DNA of 64,000 nucleotides from contig NZ_CP107899.1 of assembly GCF_036013915.1 (NCBI RefSeq), forward strand, positions 3,906,001 to 3,970,000. Reading direction: 5' to 3'. The notes under the pieces are model-generated. The model did not search any database. It was not told the origin of the DNA and worked only from the letters and a program-made list of their open reading frames with translations. Source of the DNA: Streptomyces sp. NBC_00464 (GTDB taxonomy: Bacteria; Actinomycetota; Actinomycetes; Streptomycetales; Streptomycetaceae). A program made the position numbers and the translations under genes. Shown here in pieces: positions 25,930 through 35,565 of this stretch. Every line of letters starts with the position of its first letter. The first letter of the stretch is position 1.

Positions 25930-27122
25930 AGCGTCGGACGGGGGCGCCGCACGCCACGATCAGGACCCGGATCGCGCTCGTGTACGGGGGAGTGTTCCTG
26001 GTCCTCGCCACCGGTCTGCTCGTCACGGTCAACCTGGCCTTCCGGGCCGGCACGGACTCGCAGGCCCGCGACATCGCCCAGACGGCCGTGGTCGTCCAGC
26101 CGGGCTACGCGGTCAACGGCCCGCCCGTCTCCCGGGCCGAAGTCGGGCCGCTGACCGTCTACGACCTCACCGACGACGTCAGCACCGCGGCCGGGCATCA
26201 GCTGCTCATCTGGTCCGCGGCAGCCGTGTTCGTGATGACGGCGTGTGCGGTGGGCGTCGGGTGGTGGACGGCCGGGCGGGTCCTGCGGCCCGTGCACGCG
26301 ATGACCGCCAAGGCGCGCCGGCTCTCCGAGCACACGCTGCACGAGCGGATCGCCTCCAGCGGACCCGACGACGAGCTCAAGGAGCTGGGCGACACCCTGG
26401 ACGCGCTGCTGGCCCGGCTGGAGAAGGCCTTCGACAGCCAGCGCCGGTTCATCGCCAACGCCTCGCACGAGCTGCGCACCCCGCTGGCCACGCAGCGGGC
26501 GGCGATCCAGGTGGGTCTGGACGACCCGACGCCGGACGATCTCGTACGGACGCGGCAGACGCTGCTGGACAACAACCGGCGCAGCGAGCGGCTCATCGAG
26601 GGGCTGCTGGTGCTGGCGCGCAGCGAGCGGGGGCTGGCGAGGAGCGAGCGGGAGTCCGTGGACCTGGACGTGGTGGTGGCCGAGGAGTCGGGCCGGTATC
26701 CGGGGGTGCTGCTCGACGCCGAGCGCTGTGCGGTGCGCGGGAACCGGCTCCTGCTGGCTCAGCTGGTGGCCAATCTGCTGGCCAACGCGGTGACGTACAA
26801 CGTCCCCGGCGGGAGCGTGGCGGTGTCCTTGGTCCGGGCGGGCAGCGGGGCGCTGCTGGAGGTGCGCAACACCGGTCCGGTGGTGGACGCGGCGGACATT
26901 CCCGGCCTGTTCGAGCCGTTCCGGCGCGGCGAGGGCAAGGACCGGATGGGGCCGGGCTCGGGGCTCGGTCTCTCGATCGTGCGCTCCATAGCGGTGGCGC
27001 ACGGCGGTACGGTCACGGCGGTGCCGGGCCCGGAGGGCGGGCTCGCCGTGACCGTACGCCTGCCGGTTGATCAGGCGTTGGCGGCGACCCAGGCGGGCAG
27101 CGCGGCCAGCGCCTCGCGGTAG
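25926..27122 (+). CDS. sensor histidine kinase
   Basis: 398 residues. TM helices at about 18-40 and 92-114 flank a ~50-residue extracellular sensor; HAMP about 115-165; phospho-acceptor H181 in [13 protein letters not shown]; HATPase N box [10 protein letters not shown] and G box GSGLGLSIV. Partner of the upstream regulator. The last 52 bases overlap the end of the convergent VWA gene (27071-27122), which may extend the kinase C terminus beyond the normal domain end (residues after VRLPVDQ). Confidence 0.92.
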   Translation: MKRRTGAPHATIRTRIALVYGGVFLVLATGLLVTVNLAFRAGTDSQARDIAQTAVVVQPGYAVNGPPVSRAEVGPLTVYDLTDDVSTAAGHQLLIWSAAAVFVMTACAVGVGWWTAGRVLRPVHAMTAKARRLSEHTLHERIASSGPDDELKELGDTLDALLARLEKAFDSQRRFIANASHELRTPLATQRAAIQVGLDDPTPDDLVRTRQTLLDNNRRSERLIEGLLVLARSERGLARSERESVDLDVVVAEESGRYPGVLLDAERCAVRGNRLLLAQLVANLLANAVTYNVPGGSVAVSLVRAGSGALLEVRNTGPVVDAADIPGLFEPFRRGEGKDRMGPGSGLGLSIVRSIAVAHGGTVTAVPGPEGGLAVTVRLPVDQALAATQAGSAASASR

Positions 27123-28483
27123 AACGCGGCGTCCGTGACCTCGCGGGGGGCGGGGCCCGCGTGGAAGAAGCCGGCGTTCGGGGCGTCCAGCTTCCGCAGG
27201 AAGTCGAAGCCCTTCGCGTCCTCGTCGCCGAACGCGACGAACTGGAAGAACAGCGGCAGCCGTGCCGCCTCGTTGAGCGCCTGGCGGGCGGCCTGCTTGA
27301 CGTCCGGCGGGCCGTCCGTCTGGAAGATCACCAGCGCCGGGCCGGTGGCCTCGGACTTCTCGTAGTGTGCGACGACCTCTTCGACGGCGCGGTGGTAGTT
27401 CGTCCGGCCGAGCCGGCCGAGGCCCGCGTTCAGCTCGTCGATCCGGCCCTCGTGACCGTCCAGCTCCACCGTGCCGGTGCCGTCGATGTCGGTCGAGAAG
27501 AAGACGACCTGGACGGTGGCGCTCTCGTCGAGGTGTGCGGCGAGGGCGAGCGTGCGGTCGCCCAGGTGCTGGGCGCTGCCGTCCTTGTAGAACGGCCGCA
27601 TGGAGCCGGAGCGGTCCAGGACCAGGTACACGGTGGCGCGCAGGCCGGTGAGCCCGTGCGCCTTCAGCCCGGCCTGGGCGGCCTTGTACGGGGCGACGAG
27701 CTCGGGCGCGCGGGCCTTGACCTTGGCGAGGGTGAGCGCGGGCTTGCCGGCGGGGGCCTCGGCGGCGACCGGTTCGGGGGCGGCGAGCGGTTCGGCGACT
27801 ACCGGCTCGGGCTCGGGGAGGGTTTCGGCGACCACGGGTTCGGGCTCGGGGGCGACCTCGGCCGCGACCGGCTCGGGCTCGGGGAGCGGCTCCGGTTCGG
27901 GCTCCGGGTCCATGTCGATCGTGATCGGCGTGGGCTCGGCGGCGGCTGCGACGGGCTCGGGCTCGGCGGCGGGGGCTTCCGCCTCGACCTCCGGCGCAAG
28001 CGCCTCCACCGGCTCCGCGGGTGCCACGGTCTCGGCGACCTCAGCGACCTCAACGGTCTCAGCGACCTCGGCGGGCTTCGCGACCTCGGCGGGCTCCGCG
28101 ACCTCCGCCGGCTCCACGGCCTCCGCGGGCTTCGTCCGGGACCCCGACCCCTGCGACGGAACCGTGGGAGTGGTCTTGGGGGCGGGTGCGGCGGCCTTGT
28201 CGAAGGCCGCGGCCACCAGGTCCGCCGCCGCTCCGCCGTCGTCCGTGCTGGACCGGGACGCGGGGGTCAGGACCGACTCCGAGGAGGCCGGGGCCGGTAC
28301 CGACGCCTTGACGGCCGGAGCGGGTTCGGCCGCCGGCACGGTCTCGGCGACCGGCTCGTCCACCGCCACCGACTCCGTGGCCAGGGTGCGCTCGCCCTGA
28401 GGCGGCACCGTGGCCGTCGTCGGCTCGTCCTGCTCCGTGCGGTCACGGCCGAACACCTTGCGCAGCAAGCTCCGAATGCCCAT
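27071..28483 (-). CDS. VWA-domain protein with Ala/Glu/Pro-rich linker (TerF-like VWA)
   Basis: 470 residues from [15 protein letters not shown] at 28483 (GAAAGG upstream). The first 15 residues are basic/amphipathic. Residues about 35-270 are a disordered linker with AEPAEVA and PEPEPVVAE repeats. The VWA fold (about 290-465) has the MIDAS motif VLDRSGSM and a later TDG (IFQTDGPPD), like the VWA linked to tellurium-resistance (TerF) proteins. A metal-dependent protein-interaction role is expected; no ter genes are nearby. The 3' end overlaps that of the convergent kinase by 52 bases. Confidence 0.8.
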   Translation of the reverse strand: MGIRSLLRKVFGRDRTEQDEPTTATVPPQGERTLATESVAVDEPVAETVPAAEPAPAVKASVPAPASSESVLTPASRSSTDDGGAAADLVAAAFDKAAAPAPKTTPTVPSQGSGSRTKPAEAVEPAEVAEPAEVAKPAEVAETVEVAEVAETVAPAEPVEALAPEVEAEAPAAEPEPVAAAAEPTPITIDMDPEPEPEPLPEPEPVAAEVAPEPEPVVAETLPEPEPVVAEPLAAPEPVAAEAPAGKPALTLAKVKARAPELVAPYKAAQAGLKAHGLTGLRATVYLVLDRSGSMRPFYKDGSAQHLGDRTLALAAHLDESATVQVVFFSTDIDGTGTVELDGHEGRIDELNAGLGRLGRTNYHRAVEEVVAHYEKSEATGPALVIFQTDGPPDVKQAARQALNEAARLPLFFQFVAFGDEDAKGFDFLRKLDAPNAGFFHAGPAPREVTDAAFYREALAALPAWVAANA

Positions 28484-28759
28484 GGGCGAGGCCTTTCGCA
28501 TGAGTTGGGTGCGATGAATGTCCGTACTGCGGGAATTGATCCCTGGCCAGGGCGGATACGTAAGGTTAGCGGCCGGATCCGGCCCTTCGGTGGCACGGCC
28601 CGCCTGTGGGGCAACTGAGCTGCAACCGATCCCGGACCGAGTCCTGGGCGACTGCTGTGGCGGACCGGTGCCGGTTCCTCACCTGCACCTGTCACCTCTC
28701 CCTGCGCGATGACGACTTGTGCCGATCCTGTGCGCGTCCACCGCACTAGAGTCGGACCC

Positions 28760-29167
28760 ATGGTTTCCGGTGAGGCGCCGCAGGCGGCAGGCAGCGTTCG
28801 GGTTGATGTCTGGATCTGGTCGGTCCGGCTCACGAAGACCCGTGCGCAGGCGGCTGCCGCCTGCCGCGCGGGTCATGTGAAGGTCGCGGGTGAGCGCGCC
28901 AAGCCCGCCCAGGCGTTGCGCGTCGGCGACGAGGTGCGGTTGCGGCACGACGGCCGGGACCGGGTCGTCGTCGTGTCGAAGATCGTGAAGAAGCGGGTCG
29001 GGGCACCGGTGGCCGCGGAGTGCTTCGTCGACAACAGCCCGCCCCCGCCGCCGCGCGAGACCGCGATCCAGGTTCCGGTACGGGACCGGGGCGCGGGCCG
29101 GCCGACGAAGCGGGACCGGCGCGAGATGGACCGGCTGCGCGGTGCGGGGCCCGAGCCCTCGGAGTGA
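28760..29167 (+). CDS. S4-domain RNA-binding protein (Hsp15-like)
   Basis: 135 residues. Residues 13-75 form an S4 fold (VRVDVWIWSVRLTKTRAQAAAACRAG then GHVKVAGERAKPAQALRVGDEVRL), with a basic tail rich in Arg/Pro (RPTKRDRREMDRLRG). Hsp15 homologues bind stalled 50S subunits carrying nascent chain-tRNA. Single gene, 276 bases from the divergent VWA gene. Confidence 0.85.
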   Translation: MVSGEAPQAAGSVRVDVWIWSVRLTKTRAQAAAACRAGHVKVAGERAKPAQALRVGDEVRLRHDGRDRVVVVSKIVKKRVGAPVAAECFVDNSPPPPPRETAIQVPVRDRGAGRPTKRDRREMDRLRGAGPEPSE

Positions 29168-29210
29168 TGGTCGCCGGGCCCTCGGAGTTGACGGGGCGCG
29201 GGGCGAGGTC

Positions 29211-31247
29211 CTACGGCCGGGGTGAGGCGATGGCCCGTGCCGCCGCCACCTCTTGGCGCAGCGGGGCGAGTACGCCCTCGTCGTCGCCCGGAAGTTCGGC
29301 GCGCACCTCCACCAGGACCTCGCTGGCCCGCAGCCCATCCGCCAGTTCGACCAGTTGACGCCGCACCACGGCCACTTCCGCCGGTTCCGGTTCCGGGGCC
29401 CCGTGGTTGACGCGGACCCGGGCCGCCGTCGTGGCGTCGACGATGCGTTCCACGGCGACGACCAGCGGCCACCAGGCGGCGGCGCGGGTGCCGGTGGGGG
29501 GCGGTTCGGTCAGGGCGCGCTGGAACTCGGAGCGTACGGAGGACAGATCGCGGTAGATGCGGCGGCGGACCCGGACCCGCTCCGCCCGGTCGCCGTCGCC
29601 GCCCGGCTCGAACGCGTACGCCACATAGTCCGCGATGTCCGTGACCGCGTCGGCCAGCCGGTGGCCGATCCGGGTGTGCCAGCTCTCCGGCCACAGCAGA
29701 TAACCGGCCACCAGCACGATGGCGCAGCCGATCAGGCTGTCCAGGAAGCGCGGCCAGACCAGGTGCACGCCCTGGTGGTTCAGCAGGTCGGACAGCAGCA
29801 GGATGACCGGGGTGACGGCCGCGGTCTGGAAGGCGTACCCCTTCGCCGTGAGCGCCGGGATCAGCGCGGCGAGCAGCACCATCACCGGCACGTCCCACCA
29901 GCCGATCGGCACCTCAGCCAGCACCGGCGCCGCGATGACGAGTCCCGCGGCCGTGCCCACGGAACGCAGCACGGCGCGGGAGAACACCGAGCCGAAGTCG
30001 GGCTTGAGGACGAAGGTGACGGTCAGCGCCACCCAGTAGGAGCGCGGCACGTCGACCAGTGAGGTCAGCGCCTGGGCCAGCCCGATACAGAGCGCGAGGC
30101 GAAGCCCGTACCGCCACGAGGGGCCGGACAGCAGGACGTTGCGGGTGGCGCGGCGGACGCGTACGCCGAGCGCGGCGGGCCGGCCCAGCCGGTCGTCGAC
30201 GTTGTACGGATCCGGTTCGGCCTTGTGGACGACCGCGAAGGCATGGCGCAGCGCGCTGTCGACCGCCCGGGTGGCGGGCGAGTCCGGGGCGGGCAGGGCG
30301 GGTTCGGCGCCGCCGGTGCGGGTCTCGGCCACGTCTGCGGCCAGGTCCCGCACCGCTTCCGGGATCGCGTCGGGCAGCCGGATCCGCCGCACGTGGACGG
30401 CGGGCGCGGCCTCGACCAGCGGGATGACGACGTTCAGCTGGGACAGCATCCGCACCATCGCGCCGCTGCGGCCGTGGTAGCGGGCGCGGCGCGCGAGGAT
30501 CAGGTCGTAGGAGGTGTTGAGGGACTCCGTGACGGCCTGACGCTTCTCCTCGTACGCCTCGGTGCCCGCGGCGGCGAGCAGATCGGCGACCGCGAGATAG
30601 GTGCCGGTGACCGCGACCCGTTCCGGCAGTTTCCGCCGCAACGGCCAGGCCAGCAGGGTCAGGGCGAGGACGAACAGACCGCCCAGCGTCAGCAGGAGCG
30701 GTGCCACCCACCACGGGTCCGGCATCGGAAGACCGGCGCCGACCACGGAGTTGAGCAGGAGCAGCAGCCCCGAGACGGAGGCGACGGCGCCGATCGTCGA
30801 CATCATCCCGGAGACGAGGCCGATGAGGGTGAGCACGGCGACGGCCGACCAGCCGGTCCCGTACACGAGCGTGCCGGCCATGATGCCGAGGGCGCCGAAC
30901 AGCTGCGGCACGGCGATGTTGAGGATGCGCATCCGGTACGCGTCGGCGGTGTCACCGATGACGCCGGAGAGTGCGCCCATGGAGGCCAGCGCCCCGTACA
31001 CCGGCCGGTCGGCGGCGAATCCGACGGCGAGCGGTGCGGCGAGCGCCACTGAGGCGCGGGCGACGGCGGCCCAGGGGATGGGGGTCGGCTGGGGGCGCAG
31101 GCCGTAGCGGAGCCAGACGGGCGGCATGGCCCGCCGCTGGGCCGGGGTGGGGCGGACGGTGGAGCCGGCGGCCGCCACCGCTTCGGTGCCGTCGCCTCCG
31201 CCCGCGTGGTCGCCCTTCGCGCCCGCGTCGGATCCGCTGCCTTTCAA
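29211..31247 (-). CDS. FUSC-family aromatic acid exporter-like membrane protein
   Basis: 678 residues. Two blocks of about six TM helices (about 60-205 and 370-520) are separated by a soluble region, and a C-terminal soluble domain follows, as in FUSC/YccS/AaeB proteins. The second block contains the family's RSYWVALTVTFVLKPDFGSVF motif (in parts). The start is TTG at 31247 with GAAGGGGG upstream; no ATG fits before the first helix except residue 41. Likely substrate: organic acids or aromatic compounds. Confidence 0.8.
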   Translation of the reverse strand: MKGSGSDAGAKGDHAGGGDGTEAVAAAGSTVRPTPAQRRAMPPVWLRYGLRPQPTPIPWAAVARASVALAAPLAVGFAADRPVYGALASMGALSGVIGDTADAYRMRILNIAVPQLFGALGIMAGTLVYGTGWSAVAVLTLIGLVSGMMSTIGAVASVSGLLLLLNSVVGAGLPMPDPWWVAPLLLTLGGLFVLALTLLAWPLRRKLPERVAVTGTYLAVADLLAAAGTEAYEEKRQAVTESLNTSYDLILARRARYHGRSGAMVRMLSQLNVVIPLVEAAPAVHVRRIRLPDAIPEAVRDLAADVAETRTGGAEPALPAPDSPATRAVDSALRHAFAVVHKAEPDPYNVDDRLGRPAALGVRVRRATRNVLLSGPSWRYGLRLALCIGLAQALTSLVDVPRSYWVALTVTFVLKPDFGSVFSRAVLRSVGTAAGLVIAAPVLAEVPIGWWDVPVMVLLAALIPALTAKGYAFQTAAVTPVILLLSDLLNHQGVHLVWPRFLDSLIGCAIVLVAGYLLWPESWHTRIGHRLADAVTDIADYVAYAFEPGGDGDRAERVRVRRRIYRDLSSVRSEFQRALTEPPPTGTRAAAWWPLVVAVERIVDATTAARVRVNHGAPEPEPAEVAVVRRQLVELADGLRASEVLVEVRAELPGDDEGVLAPLRQEVAAARAIASPRP

Positions 31248-31271
31248 CGCGCCCCCTTCACCGTTCGGCGG

Positions 31272-31379
31272 TCAGCTTCGGTACCGGCCGATTCCGGTCT
31301 CCACGGTACGCAGTCGCGCCTGCTCATCGGCGGTGAGGCGGGCCTCCCGGTCGGCGGCGGTCGCGCGGCCGTCCGTCAC
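31272..31379 (-). CDS. 35-residue hypothetical protein
   Basis: GTG at 31379 with GAGGGAA 6 bases upstream, overlapping the end of the MDR oxidoreductase; ends 24 bases before the FUSC start. The product is charged (MTDGRATAADREARLTADEQ at the N terminus) and ends GIGRYRS. No family recognised. Ribosome site and operon-like position are the only support. Confidence 0.35.
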   Translation of the reverse strand: MTDGRATAADREARLTADEQARLRTVETGIGRYRS

Positions 31380-31390
31380 GGCGCGTTCCC

Positions 31391-32353
31391 TCAACGGTGT
31401 CCGTGGTCCCGCAGCACGATGACGGTCTTGCCGCGCGCACCGCCGGTCCGGTTGCGGTCCAGGGCCTGCGGGGCCTTCTCCAGGGGGAGTTCGATGTCGA
31501 TGGGGACGCGCAGGACGCCTTCCGCGGCGCCCGCGGCCAGCACGTCGAGCAGGACCGGGCTCGGGTCGAGGCGGAAGTCGACACCCCGCACCCGGTCGGG
31601 GAGCGGCGCCCCGGCCGCGACGGAGCGGGTGGAGAGCGCGATGCCGCCCGGCCGGAGCGCTTCGGCGTGTGCGGCGAACGCCTCGGGGGTCGCGGAGGCC
31701 AGGTCGGCCAGCGCGTCGACGCCGTCCGGGCAGGCGGCCCGTATCGCCTCGGCCGCCGGACCCTCCGTGACGTCGATCGTGGCGGCGGCGCCCAAGGACC
31801 CCATCCTGGACCGTTCGTCACCGCGCACCGCCGCGATCACGCGAACGTCCCGGGCCTTGGCGAGCTGCGTCAGACAGCTGCCGACGCCGCCCGCCGCGCC
31901 GACGACCAGCAGGCTCTCGTGGCCGCGCAGCGCCACCGCCTCCAGGATCTGGGCGGCGGCCATCCCGGCGGACGGCAGCGCGGCCGCGACCCGGGATTCG
32001 AGGCCGCGCGGGACGAGGGCGATGGCGGAGTCCTGCGGTACGCAGACGTAGTCGCAGTACGTCCCCGCACCGGCCGCCGGACCGCCGGACCGGCCGAAGA
32101 CGTGGTCGCCGACCCGGAAGGGGTTGTCGCCGCTGCCGATCATGTCCACCCGGCCCGCGTAGTCCACGCCGACGACCAGCGGGAAGACCTGGGGGGCGAG
32201 GCCGTCAAGGGCGCCGTCCGCGAACTGCCAGTCGTGCGGGTTGACCGAGGCGTACTCGACCCTGACCCGTACCTCGCCCGGTCCCGGATCCGGCTTGGGG
32301 ACCTCGACCGGGGTGGGATCGGACCGGAACGTGCTGATGGCGATGGCGCGCAT
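31391..32353 (-). CDS. MDR-family NADP-dependent quinone/alkene oxidoreductase
   Basis: 320 residues; ATG at 32353 with GGAGG. GroES-like domain first (EVRVRVEYASVNPHDW near 27-42; FPLVVGVDYAGRV), then a Rossmann domain with VVGAAGGVGS. The zinc ligands of alcohol dehydrogenases are absent, so it is a zinc-free quinone/enone reductase type. It may form an operon with the small ORF and FUSC gene downstream. Confidence 0.85.
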   Translation of the reverse strand: MRAIAISTFRSDPTPVEVPKPDPGPGEVRVRVEYASVNPHDWQFADGALDGLAPQVFPLVVGVDYAGRVDMIGSGDNPFRVGDHVFGRSGGPAAGAGTYCDYVCVPQDSAIALVPRGLESRVAAALPSAGMAAAQILEAVALRGHESLLVVGAAGGVGSCLTQLAKARDVRVIAAVRGDERSRMGSLGAAATIDVTEGPAAEAIRAACPDGVDALADLASATPEAFAAHAEALRPGGIALSTRSVAAGAPLPDRVRGVDFRLDPSPVLLDVLAAGAAEGVLRVPIDIELPLEKAPQALDRNRTGGARGKTVIVLRDHGHR

Positions 32354-32445
32354 ACGGAAGACCTCCCAGTAGCCCCCGGCAGTCACCCCCTCCACTCTTC
32401 CCCGGCCCGCCGGAGCCCGCACCTCGGCGTGTGCGGGCCGGGATC

Positions 32446-33396
32446 TCAGCCGCCTCCGTGCAGTTCCAGGGCGACGAGGAGCGCGCGGTGGTCGGTGCCG
32501 GCGAGGCCCAGGAAGCGGGCCGAGCGTACCGAGAACTCCTCGCTGACCAGCACATGGTCGATCTGGGTGCGCAGCGGTGTGGTGCGGTCGGCGGGCCAGG
32601 AGTACGTACGCGAGGAGCCGGCGAGCCGGGCGCTGTCGTGGAGGCCGCCCGCGTCCAGGACGGCCCGGAAAGCGGCGTGGTCCTGGGAGGCGTTGAAGTC
32701 GCCCGCCACGACGGCGGGCCGCGCCCGGACGGTGGCGGCGAGGTCGCGGATCCGGCCGAGTTCGCGGCGCCAGACGGACACCCCGCCGGGGACCGGCGGC
32801 ATGGGGTGCGCGAGCTGGAGCCTCACGTCCCGGCCCGCGACGACGGCGACCGCTCCCGGCATCGCCATCGCGCCCTCGACCCGGCCCGCCGGCCGCAGCG
32901 GGAACCTGCTGAGGATCGCCGAGCCGAGCGAACCGTCGAGCCGGACGACGTCGCGGTACGGGTACGAGGCGGCCGGGACGCGGGCGGCGAGGGCGTCGGC
33001 GCACGCGAAGTCGCACTCCTGGACGAAGACCACATCGGGCCCCTCGCGGCGGACCGTCGCGATCAGCGCGTCCGTCGCGTCACCGAACTCCACATTGGAG
33101 GTGAGGACGTCCAGCCGGGCCACCACCGGACCGTGGGCGCCCGTGCTGCCGGGGCCGTAAGGGCGCACGAACCACACGGTCAGCGCGAGCGCCACCGCCG
33201 CCCACACCAGGCCGCCGCGCCACCGGGCCAGTGCGGCAAGCCCGAGACCGGCGGCGCCGGGCAGCAGGAGCCAGGGGAGGAAGGCCAGGGCCTGCGGGAC
33301 GGGGGTCGGGCCGTCGGCGCCGGCGGCCCGGAAGCCGGTCACGAGGCTCACGGCGGCGAGGAGGAGCGCGGCCCCGCAGAGCGAGGCGTTCCTCAC
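32446..33396 (-). CDS. membrane-anchored endonuclease/exonuclease/phosphatase family protein
   Basis: 316 residues from a GTG at 33396 (GAGGGGG 8 bases upstream). Three N-terminal TM helices (about 5-25, 40-55, 60-80) precede an EEP domain with LTSNVEFGD, VFVQECDF (metal-site Glu), GDFNAS (Asp/Asn) and TDHRALLV (terminal Asp-His). Known relatives with this layout are membrane phosphodiesterases or sphingomyelinase-like enzymes. A longer frame upstream would be made of the 42-bp tandem repeats, which is why the GTG is preferred. Confidence 0.8.
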   Translation of the reverse strand: MRNASLCGAALLLAAVSLVTGFRAAGADGPTPVPQALAFLPWLLLPGAAGLGLAALARWRGGLVWAAVALALTVWFVRPYGPGSTGAHGPVVARLDVLTSNVEFGDATDALIATVRREGPDVVFVQECDFACADALAARVPAASYPYRDVVRLDGSLGSAILSRFPLRPAGRVEGAMAMPGAVAVVAGRDVRLQLAHPMPPVPGGVSVWRRELGRIRDLAATVRARPAVVAGDFNASQDHAAFRAVLDAGGLHDSARLAGSSRTYSWPADRTTPLRTQIDHVLVSEEFSVRSARFLGLAGTDHRALLVALELHGGG

Positions 33397-33410
33397 GACC
33401 GCGGCCCCCT

Positions 33411-33535
33411 CGTGCCCCTGCCGATACCAGTCATGCACCGGACGGAACCGGTCGTGCCCCTGCCGGTGCCGGTCATGCACCGGACGGAACCGGTCGTGCC
33501 CCTGCCGGTACCGGTCATGGCCCGGACGGTACCGG
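33411..33535. repeat. three 42-bp tandem repeats
   Basis: Units start at 33411, 33453 and 33495 (CGTGCCCCTGCCG...); the first two differ at few positions and the third is one base shorter at its end. The array lies between the EEP start and the 3' end of the upstream membrane-protein gene, and overlaps the last 21 bases of the latter. 42 is a multiple of three, so both strands stay open through it. Confidence 0.85.
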
Positions 33536-34408
33536 CAGCACCCGCTGGGCCCAGATCCGCGCCGCCACCGCGCACACGGCCACCGCGAGCCCCGTACCGA
33601 AGACGATCCACACCGTGGTGCGCAACGACCCCGTCAGCGCGTCGTACACCGCCGCCGCTCCGTCGGTGTCGCTGCCGGGCACCTCGGCCAGCACCCGGTT
33701 GCGGGCCAGTGCGAGTGCCCCGCGCAGCACCAGGGCGCCGAGGGCGAAGCCGGCCCCGGCGACGGCGGTGGCGGCGAGTGCGGCCAGGGCGGAGCCCCGT
33801 CGGCAGGGACCACCGCGCACCCAGGCCAGGACGACGGCCAGCAGCGCGAACACCAGCGTGCCGATCGCCGGCCACACACTGGCGGCCCGCAGCCACCGGA
33901 AGCTCTGGCGCATCTGGTCCGCGCGGTCGGCGGAGATGATCTGGATGTCGGTGTGCTGGACGGGGATCTGGTCGGCGAACGGCACCCCGTTGTCCACCAG
34001 GTTCTGCTTCACCTTCTCCGTCACGGGCGCCAGATCGATGGTGACGCTCTCGCCGCTGTCGCCGTCCAGCGCCGCCGTGACGGCCTCGTGGGCGGTGCGG
34101 TTGGCGGCGTTCCACGCGGCCTGGAAGGCGTCGGTGGTGGTGAAGGACTGCACGGCCTGGTGGAGGAAGTCGCGGACGGTGTCCTGGAGCGGGCCGACGT
34201 CGATCTGCTTCATCGCCTCGTCGGTGATCAGGTCGGCCACGGTGTTCTGCACATCGGGGTCGGAGGCGAGCGGCGCCACCGCGGCCACGTAACGGTCCGT
34301 GTCGTCGATCTCCAGATCGACCCAGGCGGAGAGCGCGCTCAGCGGCACCAGGACGGCGAGCAGCACCAGGAATGCCACCGAGAGAGCCGCCGAGATGTAG
34401 GTCCGCAC
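33515..34408 (-). CDS. integral membrane protein, function unknown
   Basis: 297 residues from a GTG at 34408. One N-terminal TM helix (about 3-24), a ~150-residue extracytoplasmic helical region (DDTDRYVAAVAPLASDPDVQ onward), then three TM helices (about 175-195, 205-230, 265-290). A Streptomyces-type conserved membrane protein; family not named here. The 3' end runs into the tandem repeat and finishes VLPVPSGP. Confidence 0.7.
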   Translation of the reverse strand: MRTYISAALSVAFLVLLAVLVPLSALSAWVDLEIDDTDRYVAAVAPLASDPDVQNTVADLITDEAMKQIDVGPLQDTVRDFLHQAVQSFTTTDAFQAAWNAANRTAHEAVTAALDGDSGESVTIDLAPVTEKVKQNLVDNGVPFADQIPVQHTDIQIISADRADQMRQSFRWLRAASVWPAIGTLVFALLAVVLAWVRGGPCRRGSALAALAATAVAGAGFALGALVLRGALALARNRVLAEVPGSDTDGAAAVYDALTGSLRTTVWIVFGTGLAVAVCAVAARIWAQRVLPVPSGP

Positions 34409-34528
34409 CTCACCAGGGAATCCCGGATGGCGGCGGTGCGCCCCGGGCGGTAGCCCATCCGAGTTGCCGGGCCGCCCCGCCGGGTGTGCCCTGGAGGAAA
34501 GCGGGGGTGACGGAAGGAGCTCGCTGCC

Positions 34529-34927
34529 ATGGCCGCACACGCTTCGGTGCAGGCACGCGGAACACGCGCGCGTGTCCAGCGCCCCTCCACGCTCAGCTGG
34601 GCCGTGCCCGTCACGCTCGGCGTGATCCTCGGCTGTTACGCCACATCCATCGCCCGCGACGGCGGAGTGCTCACCGGCACCCGGCTCGCGCTCGGCCTGA
34701 TCTCCGGCGCGGTGCTCGCGGCGCTCTGCTTCGGTCTGGGCCGGGTGCAGAAGCGCCTGCCGGCCGAGCTCGCGGCGGCCGCGTACGGTGCGCTGTTCGG
34801 CGGTTCGATCGGCTTTCTCTACAGCCTGTCCGGCAAGAGCGTGCTGGCCGCGTCGGTGCTGGGCCTGCTGACCGGTACGGGCATGCTGCTGGCCGCGTTC
34901 TACGCCTTCTACACCCGGAAGAACTGA
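34529..34927 (+). CDS. small four-helix membrane protein
   Basis: 132 residues with a basic N terminus (residues 9-18 Arg-rich) and hydrophobic helices at about 23-42, 52-72, 82-102 and 107-127. GGAGC ribosome site. Conserved hypothetical type; function unknown. Single gene with a strong terminator behind it. Confidence 0.7.
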   Translation: MAAHASVQARGTRARVQRPSTLSWAVPVTLGVILGCYATSIARDGGVLTGTRLALGLISGAVLAALCFGLGRVQKRLPAELAAAAYGALFGGSIGFLYSLSGKSVLAASVLGLLTGTGMLLAAFYAFYTRKN

Positions 34928-34969
34928 GCCCCGCACGGTTCGCGGAGCCACTGAGCCCCGCACATTTCA

Positions 34970-35012
34970 CGCCGGACGGGCCCGCGCCTCAGCTGCGCGG
35001 GCCCGTCCGGCG
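34970..35012. terminator. bidirectional terminator hairpin
   Basis: 18-bp perfect stem (34970-34987 with 34995-35012), 7-base loop, between the convergent small membrane protein and universal stress gene. Confidence 0.85.
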
Positions 35013-35026
35013 GTTCGGAGCCGTGG

Positions 35027-35449
35027 TCAGTTGCGGACCACGGTCACCGGGCACGGTGCGTGCTGGGTGACGTGCAGGCTGACGGAGCCGAGCAGGGTGG
35101 CCTTGAGGGCGCTGCGCCCGCGCGCTCCGACGACCAGCAGATTTGCGCCCTCGGACCGGTCGAGCAGGGCCTGAGCCGGATTGCCGATCACCACGACCTT
35201 GCTGATCTCGGCCGCGCGCGCACCGCCGACGGCCTCCTCCAGCGCCTCGGTGAGCGACACGGTGGCCAGCGCCTGCGGGTCGAAGTCCTCCGGCATGCCC
35301 GGCATCATCGACGCCCAGCTGGTCGCGGGGTACTCCCAGCTGTTGACGGCCTCCACCGTGTCACCGGTCAGGTCCGCCTGGCGTACGGCCCAGTGCAGTG
35401 CCTTGATCGACGACTCGGAGCCGTCAACGCCCACCACGATCCTGCCCAT
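35027..35449 (-). CDS. universal stress protein
   Basis: 140 residues. UspA fold with VVGVDGSESS at the N terminus and the ATP-binding signature VVGARGRSALKATLLGSVS (GxxGxxxxxxxxGS type) near 107-126, so it probably binds ATP. Stand-alone gene followed by the 34970 hairpin. Confidence 0.92.
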   Translation of the reverse strand: MGRIVVGVDGSESSIKALHWAVRQADLTGDTVEAVNSWEYPATSWASMMPGMPEDFDPQALATVSLTEALEEAVGGARAAEISKVVVIGNPAQALLDRSEGANLLVVGARGRSALKATLLGSVSLHVTQHAPCPVTVVRN

Positions 35450-35565
35450 ATCTGCCTCCAGCTCGGTTCCGTTTGGTCATGCGGACGCGTCGTACGGAAT
35501 GCCGCACGACGCGCCTTCTTCCGCAACTGTAGTCAAACCGGACGAAAGGGAAGTCCCGGGGGTGG

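Noticed and set aside
27161-28618. 485-residue plus-strand frame rich in GLGG/LGDL repeats
   Set aside because: Mirror image of the AEP repeats of the VWA gene; no ribosome site and no domain.
33411-33535. CRISPR or coding repeat protein
   Set aside because: Only three contiguous 42-bp units without spacers; the plus-strand frame through it has no ribosome site.
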